Shown here: piece by piece, positions 56,633 to 64,000 of the stretch
Position numbering within the stretch: position 1 is the stretch's first letter
Layout: each line of letters begins with the position of its first letter
Assembly: GCA_963969345.1 (NCBI GenBank)
Contig: OZ017766.1
Span: 7,936,001-8,000,000, forward strand
Origin: Turbatrix aceti
Lineage: Eukaryota; Nematoda; Chromadorea; Rhabditida; Panagrolaimidae
DNA: 64,000 nt
Reading direction: 5' to 3'
Notes under the pieces: model-generated
The model's input: the letters and a program-made list of their open reading frames with translations, nothing else
The model's database searches: none
What the model was told of the DNA's origin: nothing
Made by a program: the position numbers and the translations under genes

Positions 56633-58069
56633 TTATCTACACATACAATTTCTAGTGAGGCTCACCAGCGTTGATCGATGATATTGGAAGTATTCAAATT
56701 TCAAGCCTTTCGACAACACTCATGAATTTTTAGTCCTCTGTTTGTGCTAAATAATTTTTTTCTGTATTGTAAAGGTCGTTCCACAGAGAGAGGGAATAAA
56801 CATATAAACAAGTACCGACCAAAAAATCCACATGGCCCACCACGACCACTAATTAGCGTGATGAGGATGAAAAGGGAAAAGTAATGCGCCGCAGAAAAAA
56901 AAAAGAAAGCAAATCAGTCTGGTTTCTTCTGTCTTGTCACCAGCGTTAACGAATACTAAATTCTGTCAGACAGCCAATCTCTTTTTTTTTTTATATCACT
57001 GCGCAACTCTGAAAGAAGCAAGATTTCAGGCCGCGTCGTTAGTTTCGCGCATCACTGCTTGTGCCTAACTGACTGATTCAATTTACGTCCAATTTGTCGG
57101 AAATCCAATTTCATTTTTTATAAATAAATATTTATTTGCCGTCAGTGGTTTCAAAAAAAAAGTGAACACTTGTCGAAAACCTATTATGGTTATTCATTTA
57201 TCGTTTTTGATTGGTAATTTATCAATTTTGTTGGGAGAAAAATGTTTGGTTGGAATTGCTTATTTTTTTAAGCGGGTGAGTGCTTATTTGAATACGCCGG
57301 ATAAGCGGGAGCCAAATAAGCGGTTTGCGTAATATGCACGGCCGATGTGATCAAAAAAGTGAATTAACTATTCGTTTGTGCGTATTTTGAAAATAAGCGG
57401 ACCGCTTATCACACGTTTTCCTGATTCGCAGTGATTTTTTTGCGGAACCCCCGCGGTTTCGGTTTTGCATCTTGCAATCAAACAATTTTTTCTGGGTTTT
57501 TTTTTGGAATGCAACAAACGTGAGTCATGATTGCCGGTGTTGGTTCGATCTTGTGCAAGTAGCAAAAAAAAACACGCTTCATCAATGTTCGTCAGTCGCA
57601 AGATTGCAACTTGCAAAACCACTTATTGGTTTTGACAAGTGTCTCTGATGGCGCTGCTGCAATGATGCACTTTTGCCGGAGCCAGTCTGTCTGTCTCCGT
57701 CTGTCTGTTTATGGGAACAAAAAACCGTACATACATAAATAGTTCGTTGCGTAATACATAATAATTCGCAAAAAAATATTATTCAGTATCAGCAAATTAT
57801 GTATTTATTATTATTTAGTATCGTGGAAAATATTCCACTTATAAAGTTAAATTTTGTGTCACACTTTAAACTTTCTCTTTTGTGTATGTGTTTTTTTTTG
57901 GGGTGAGGAGAGGGGGGAGGGGAGTTACCTGCAAACCTGAACCCCCCAATGATTGTCGTCTTCGTCTGGCTGCTGCTGATGCTGCTTGTTGTAGCGAGAA
58001 GAAGGAAGGACGGAAAAAAAAAGATAGATAGAAGATTGACGGGTGACTGCTGCTCCTGCTCACGTAACA

Positions 58070-58100
<31 letters not shown>

Positions 58101-58536
58101 AGAAGAAGAACAAGACGAAGACGAACAAGAACAACCTTCTTGTGTCCCCCTCCCCACCCTACCCTCCGCCTCCACGACGGTCGCGCATCAACACGGAAAC
58201 AAAAACCCTAGGCAATGCAGGCGTTCCCTGTACATATTATACAATCATGCCGCATACATACATATCTTCTTCTTCAGACGATATTGCGCGGGCACAAGCG
58301 TCTGAAAAGCAGTTTCAGACGTTTGTTATTGCTTCTCAATTTTCTTTCTCCTATAATTATTGCCTGTAATCACGAAAAAAGTTGCATACCGCGTTTCATT
58401 TTTATTCGTACTAAATATGCGTTTCATTGATCCAAAGAATGCGACCAGACGTGTGCCATTCATTTCGATGGCGTAATCACCTTTGTAGATACATATGTAT
58501 GTATTTGCGCTTTAGGAAATTTCCGGCGATTTGCTC
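56633..58536. other. Spacer before the peroxidase, with microsatellites
   Basis: AATAAACATA at 56797 may be the G3 poly(A) signal. A (CGA)n run at 58070-58099 sits in a CT/GA-biased region (57890-58150) that makes Ser-, Thr- or Asp-rich chance frames. Peroxidase promoter elements are not obvious. No gene is supported. Confidence 0.5.
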
Positions 58537-61500
58537 ATGAGGCAACTTGGCATCGTGATCATTGCGGTCGTCTGCCTGGCTTGGAGTAAGCTTTTTACAC
58601 ACGATCAAATTTTTTTTTATTTCAAAATTTAAATTTAAATTTTCCAGCATCCACGGCAGATGACATAAATCCGGTGACCTCCCGCTTCAAGTGCCGTCAA
58701 AATGGATGCTGTGACCAACACGAATGGTGTCGTTTCTGGGCTACCGTAGGCGAGTGCCAAACTAACCGACGATGGATGGCATCAAACTGCCAGTTGGCAT
58801 GCGGAACGTGTGATCGTGGTTTGTTTTTTTTTTCTTTTTAAAAAATTAGAAAAAAAGTTCGACAGACTCATTTTCATTTTCATTCTCATTTTCCCTTTCT
58901 CTTCATCCCTGGGGGCATTAAAAAAAATTTCACGGACACCACAAACTCGAAATTAAACCCCGTGTTAGAACGAGTTGATCCGTCTATGTACCTTTTGCCT
59001 GCTATACCTGCACTTCCGATTCACAGTCACTATTCTTTGTTTGCTTTGCCCAGGGGGTAAAAAGTGAAGGGCACGCAAAGTAAGTGACGCTTTGCTTTCT
59101 TTTTTTTTTCATCTTCATTTTCATTTTCATTTTCTTTTGTGATAAATATAAAGGTGAAAAATGCATCAGCAAAAAAAAAGAAGAAAAAAAATTTATTATG
59201 TAGAAAGAATCTTTGTTCGTTCGTTCGTTCATTATCAGCAGGCAGGCAGGTAAAAAATAGTATGTACGTGTTCGTTCAACTAGCCATTTTTTTTGTTTGT
59301 TTGGCCTACAGGTATGCAGGCGCGCAAGAAGATCTGTCACCTGTCATCGGCACAATGAAAATCAATCAGAACAACTTTTTTTTTTGATGCCAGGTTATCT
59401 AGTTTGTTGACGAGACAAACAAAACAAAAATTCATCTCAGTTGATAACGATCAATTTATTTTTTTTCTGTTTATTATACATAGTACATGGTATTCTTTTG
59501 ACCTGTCGCGCATGCAAGACGAGCGCGGGAACAATCAACACCTGAACCAACTTGGAGATCCTTAAAGAAAATTTTTTTTTTGCAAACAAAAAAAGAAATA
59601 ATTTTTAGGACCGATTCTGCAAAGAAATAATCAGCCTCAAAATAATGCGGCTCCGGCCCCCGCTCCGGCCCCGGTGCCTGTTCGACAACCTCCCCGACCT
59701 GCACCGCAGACACCCCGACCCCTGCCCCCACCACCCCCGACAAGTCCGAGGAGAAATCCAATTCTTCAACAAACTCCCAAAATTACGAGAATAAATCGGC
59801 CCCGACCCCCTCCACAAACCCAACGGCCCCCGGTTAATCGATTTGTCGTGACTCCGTCTCCTTTTGTTCCTCCTCCGGCTCCGGCTCCACCCCCACCGGC
59901 TCCGGCCCCGGCCCCTGCAATGTCGGCTCACGACCGATGCAGACAAATCCGAGCAGATCCAGCAGTTGCGGCGGAAGTTTTGATCAGAGAAAGACTTGTC
60001 AGCGCTACTGAGGGTTTGTGAAAGATTTTTAGAAAACTAAATATTTGAAAATCATGAAAAAATTTTTAGACACGTCAGGGAGACGTCTGATGTCCGCAGA
60101 CGACGTCGTACGCTCAAACATTGCAAATGCGTGTGTTCCGCGTCTTGATGATGCAGAGTGCGAGCGATCTCTTTGCTACAACCTGCATTTCCGGACCATG
60201 GATGGCACCTGCAACAATTTTGCCCATCCCCTCAGGGGGGCCGCTTTTAGGCCTTATAACCGGTTTGTTTCCTGTTTTACATAATCTGTGATCACTTTAA
60301 TTTGCATTTGACCTCAAAAATGTTCCGTATCAAAGAATTTTTCTTTTTCGATTGGCGTAAACAATTTTTTTTTCAAATACATACGTATTTTTAAAAAAAT
60401 TTTTTGGCGCCGATGAAACAATTATTTTCAAATTGTTTTTTGCTTTTTCTATTTATTTATCTTCGTCGATCAATCACTAATGAATTGTTGTTTTTGAACT
60501 TTTTTTGCGCTAACAAAAAGGTGACGTAGTAGCGAATTTTTTTTTTAAACGTCACAGAAAAAAAATAGCATAGGAAAGGGAAAAGAAAGGAAATTCAATG
60601 AAAGGTTAATAGGCAATTTGCGCAACCTTGGAGACGGAAAAGATTGAAACGATGGATGTGATGCGTCGGTCTCATCTCATAGTGCTAAAAGATGCATGCA
60701 CGGTGAAAATGACGCAAAAACCAAACAAACAAAAGTACCAATTTAGAGATACACAAATGTACAATGCAATTTTTTGTATACATATTATGTATTTTTGTTT
60801 TCCAGATTGATGCCTCCGGAATACGACAACGGCCTCAGTGAACCAGTTGGTGGGTTTTGGTTGTTTTTTCGAAGAATTGAAGAAAACAAAGCGCAGGGAA
60901 GGAAGCATCGAAAAACATGTCAACATCAATACACAAAATTTTAGATTTTACAGTTCTGTAACGGAAAAAGTGAAAAAATTGCGTTTGTGTTTTTACAAAA
61001 AAATATTTACAATCCCTTGAAAAAAATTCTGTTGACAATTGAAAAAAAAAACTAATTTTTTTCCTGCCAATTTGCACATCTTAATTTTTTTTTACAACCG
61101 TTACCAAATTTTTTGTGCATAGAAAACACTTGTTGTCCTTATCATTTTTTAAAAATCTTTGGTTTGTTAAAATATTTACAATCACAGAAATTTTTTTGTT
61201 GACGATCTAAAATACAGTTTTTCGGTAATTTGCGCATTAGAATCGGATTCAGAATTTTTTTTTCAACCGTTACCAAATTTTTCTGATCGAAAAAAACATC
61301 TTTGTTGACCTTATCAATTTTTTAAAATCTTTTATTTGTTACGTTTTCCAATAAAAACAAGTTTACGTACTTTTAAAACAGTAAAATTTTATTGGACAAG
61401 AAAAAAGATGGTAACGACAAAGTAAATAGCAGAACTTTTTTTATATGCTATTCTCGAAGAAGTTTATTTTTTTCTTTATTACGGTAATTTAAAATGTACA

Positions 61501-64000
61501 AATGACAAATATTTATGTATTTATGTAGGACCGTAAAATTCGTGTCCGTTAAACGAAACCCCATACAAAAGTTTTATTGTTTTACAAGTGTGTTGTAAAA
61601 TTTGAGGACTTGGTAATTGACCTTTCTAATCATTGAACAAAAAAATTGTTGGTCAATGAACGATAAGAGATCAATCAACTTGAATTTGAAAAGAATTTAA
61701 AAAAACAATTTGAATTACATTTTTTTAGCTTCACTCACCGACAGACGACCAAGTCCACGTGAAATCAACCGTAATATCCTGTCCTCGGCACAGTCGGTCA
61801 CTAGCGTGGAGTACAATACGCTTATTATGGTACTGAATTTGTTTTGGGAAACAATTTACTTTATTTTGTCTTACAACGATACTTTTTTCAGCAATTTGGT
61901 CAATTTTTGTCCCATGATTTTGCAAAGACGACACTTGTGCCGTCGGCGAAGTGCAACGTGTGCCAGAATATTACATCGCGGTGCATGGCTGTAAGCATCA
62001 GTAGATCTGATCCTAATTTGAGGTATGACGGCAATAAAATTTTTTTTTTTGGAAAATTGAAATTAAAATTTTAAAAAATTTATAAACTTTATAATAAAAA
62101 TTTTGTTTAAAAAATAAATTTACATTTTACACAAAATTTTTTAATTTTTGCATAAAAATTTAATTTTTTGTGAAATTAAAATAAAAAATACGAATTTTTT
62201 TTAATTTGAATTTTTTCTAAATAAATTAAAATTAAAAAAATATTTTTTTTATATTTTTGAATTTTTCAAACAAAAATTTAAAAAAAAAAACATTTTTTTA
62301 ACCAAAATTATTTTATAAAATATTTTTTTATTTAATAATAAATAATAATAAAATTATTCGAATCAAAATTTGAAAAAAGATCTAAATTTTAGCTTCCAAA
62401 AAGACCGCTGCATCCGAGTGTCCCGTTCCTCGCCAATCTGCGGTTCAGGTCGCTCGAAGCCCCGGCAGCAGCTCAACGAAAACACGAACTACATCGACGG
62501 TTCCCCGATCTACGGCTCCAGCCTCGGTGACATGGACAAATTCCGTGAAGGCCGAACCGGCTTTCTCAAGATGAAAATGTTCAATGGTCTCCGAATGCTT
62601 CCCTTCGACCACACAAAATGCCGGAGCGCAGCGGCGTGCAGTGCGATCTTTGTCGCTGGCGACAGTCGTGTCAACCTTTTCCTCGGCCTCAGCACCTTTC
62701 ACCTGCTTTTTACGCGCGAACACAACCGGATAGCCGCTCGTCTGAGGCGCCTAAATCCTCACTGGAACGGTGATCGACTTTTCCAGGAAGCCAGGAAACT
62801 CGTCGGCGCTCAGATTCAGGCTATCACTTTCCGAGAATATTTACCGAAAATTCTGGGTTCGGCGTTTGCGACGACGGTTGGAAATTACAATGGGTACAAT
62901 CCGAATGTTGATTCGACGATTGCAAATGAATTTACTTCTGGAGCATTCCGTTTTGGCCACGGAATGATACAGGAATTCTACCAGCGCATTGACGCGGGAA
63001 ACAGATCCATGGGAGGTTTCCAGTTCGTCGACGGAACTCTGCACTCTGATAAGCTGCTTTTTGGCGTGAGTGGCTTTTAAGATTTTTTTTGGAAAAAATA
63101 GGGTCAACAGATTTTTTTAAAGAAAAGCTGGAATTGACAATTTTTTTTTGAAAAATGCTTGAAGCTACATACAAATTTTTTTTGTTCGAATAAAATGGGT
63201 AAAAAAATCGTTCGACGGATATTTTTGAAAAAAATCAGATTTTTTTCGGTTTTTTTCTGATTAATTTTGGGTTCAACAAACTTTTTTTTGAAAAAAAGGT
63301 GGAATCGAATGATTTTTTTTATTTGAAAAAAACAGGGGTCAACACTTACTATGTATTTTTTAAAAATCTGAAATAAACAAATTTTTTTTATTCGGTTTTT
63401 TTGAAAAAAATGCGATTAACGGACTTTTCTAAATTTTTTAATAAAAAATTGGGTCAACAGAATTTTTTGAAATTAACTGGGATTGATGGTTTTTTGTTTT
63501 TTTTTGAAAAAATCAAGCTAAAAAAAAGAAATCAAGTTTACTAAATATTTCCGGCCTTGAAAGTGAAAAAAAATATGTTGCGAAACATTCGGTTTGACAC
63601 GGTTCTCACTTTTTTTTTCAACGACCCAGCAAACAAACCAGAATCCGCTTTCAAAAACTTGCCAAATGAGACTACAATTGTTGACACACAAAAAAAAAGT
63701 TGTTCTACATATTTTTTTTCAACAACTTGGGCTCTTTTTTTTTCGGTGCAGGTGTATCACGGAAAACCCGTTTATCTTCTGAAGATCAGGGGGAGAGGGA
63801 AAGGAGAAAAAGAGAGACCTTGGCTAGCGCGACGACAACATTTTTATATTTTTTTTGTGATGATGCAAAGTTGGGGGTAGCATAGCACATTCATCGCGCA
63901 CCTACAAACCACCCTGATGCCTTTGATGACGCGCCTAATTCACACACGCAATTTATTGCATAATTATTTTTGCAACCAAAATGAAGGACAAAGGATATTT
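58537..64000 (+). CDS. ShKT-domain animal haem peroxidase, 3' end beyond the window
   Basis: Visible exons: 58537-58585, 58648-58818, 59609-60013, 60070-60262, 60806-60849, 61729-61829, 61892-62022 and 62393-63065, 589 codons in unbroken phase. In order: signal peptide (MRQLGIVIIAVVCLAW), an ShKT domain with six cysteines (CCDQHEWCRFWATVGEC, then CQLACGTC), a Pro/Ala/Arg-rich linker of about 100 residues, then the peroxidase domain: RTMDGTCNNFAHPLRGAAF, PPEYDNGLSEP, MQFGQFLSHDF (distal His), TNYIDGSPIYGSS, FTREHNRIAARLRRLNPHW, FREYLPKILG and AFRFGHGMIQEFYQ (proximal His). This architecture is that of nematode MLT-7/SKPO-type enzymes, which cross-link cuticle proteins or oxidise halides outside the cell. 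The Asp of LDHD that esterifies haem in myeloperoxidase is Ser here. A later exon may begin near 63753. Confidence 0.9.

Noticed and set aside
57890..58430. Overlapping Ser-, Thr- and Asp-rich frames on both strands
   Set aside because: They translate a (CGA)n microsatellite and its CT/GA-biased surroundings.

Overview
The window is eukaryotic and almost certainly nematode nuclear DNA. Nearly every recognisable gene is split by AT-rich introns with GT–AG ends and a pyrimidine-rich TTTCAG-type 3' splice site. The gene families (ShKT-domain haem peroxidase, class-2 EstB-type lipase, sigma-like GST cluster, bestrophin, worm-type UDP-glycosyltransferase) are typical nematode sets. I see no bacterial operon signals, CRISPR array, tRNA or rRNA. 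The species cannot be named from the sequence. Introns fall into very short (46-60 nt) and long (hundreds of nt, often enlarged by repeats) classes.

Layout. 0.5-3.3 kb: two tail-to-tail copies of a small secreted-protein gene; a third copy with the same flanks lies at 52.4 kb. 4.6-11.1 kb: a complete nine-exon MRP/ABCC transporter (about 1,470 codons). 10.9-14.7 kb: a large fold-back duplication whose arms carry the 3' end of the transporter (one arm a pseudogene fragment) and two near-identical cysteine-containing secreted-protein genes, with a divergent third paralogue in the centre and a hAT-type miniature transposon. 14.9-18.6 kb: NSRP1 (nuclear speckle splicing regulator) and, convergent to it, RNF121 (ER/Golgi RING E3 ligase). 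19.8-21.9 kb: bestrophin chloride channel. 22.7-26.8 kb: an unrecognised multi-exon membrane protein with an alternative first exon and a 613-bp palindromic transposon inside an exon. 26.8-31.3 kb: mostly gene-poor, with a hAT-like element made of GATCTGATCTG repeats.

31.4-38.7 kb: GST cluster of five intact two-exon genes, one orphan first exon and one decayed fragment, reshuffled by block duplication and transposon insertion. 39.1-41.0 kb: secreted class-2 lipase. 42.3-45.0 kb: hydroxyacid-oxoacid transhydrogenase (HPHD-1/ADHFE1). 46.7-50.5 kb: UDP-glycosyltransferase with unusual sugar-donor residues. 51.4-56.6 kb: three intronless Gly/Tyr/His-rich secreted-protein genes plus a truncated copy. 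58.5 kb to the right edge: ShKT-domain haem peroxidase, 3' end outside the window.

Functionally, several genes belong to detoxification classes (MRP conjugate export, GST and UGT conjugation, a lipase and a metabolic transhydrogenase). The peroxidase and Gly-rich proteins suggest cuticle or extracellular matrix. Eukaryotic genes need not be co-regulated because they are neighbours, so this grouping is only suggestive. The strongest unusual signals are structural: the fold-back duplication, several nonautonomous hAT-like elements with 8-bp target duplications, and the palindromic element that splits an exon and may be spliced as a new intron. All exon boundaries were read by eye from splice motifs, reading phase and family conservation; none is backed by transcript data.
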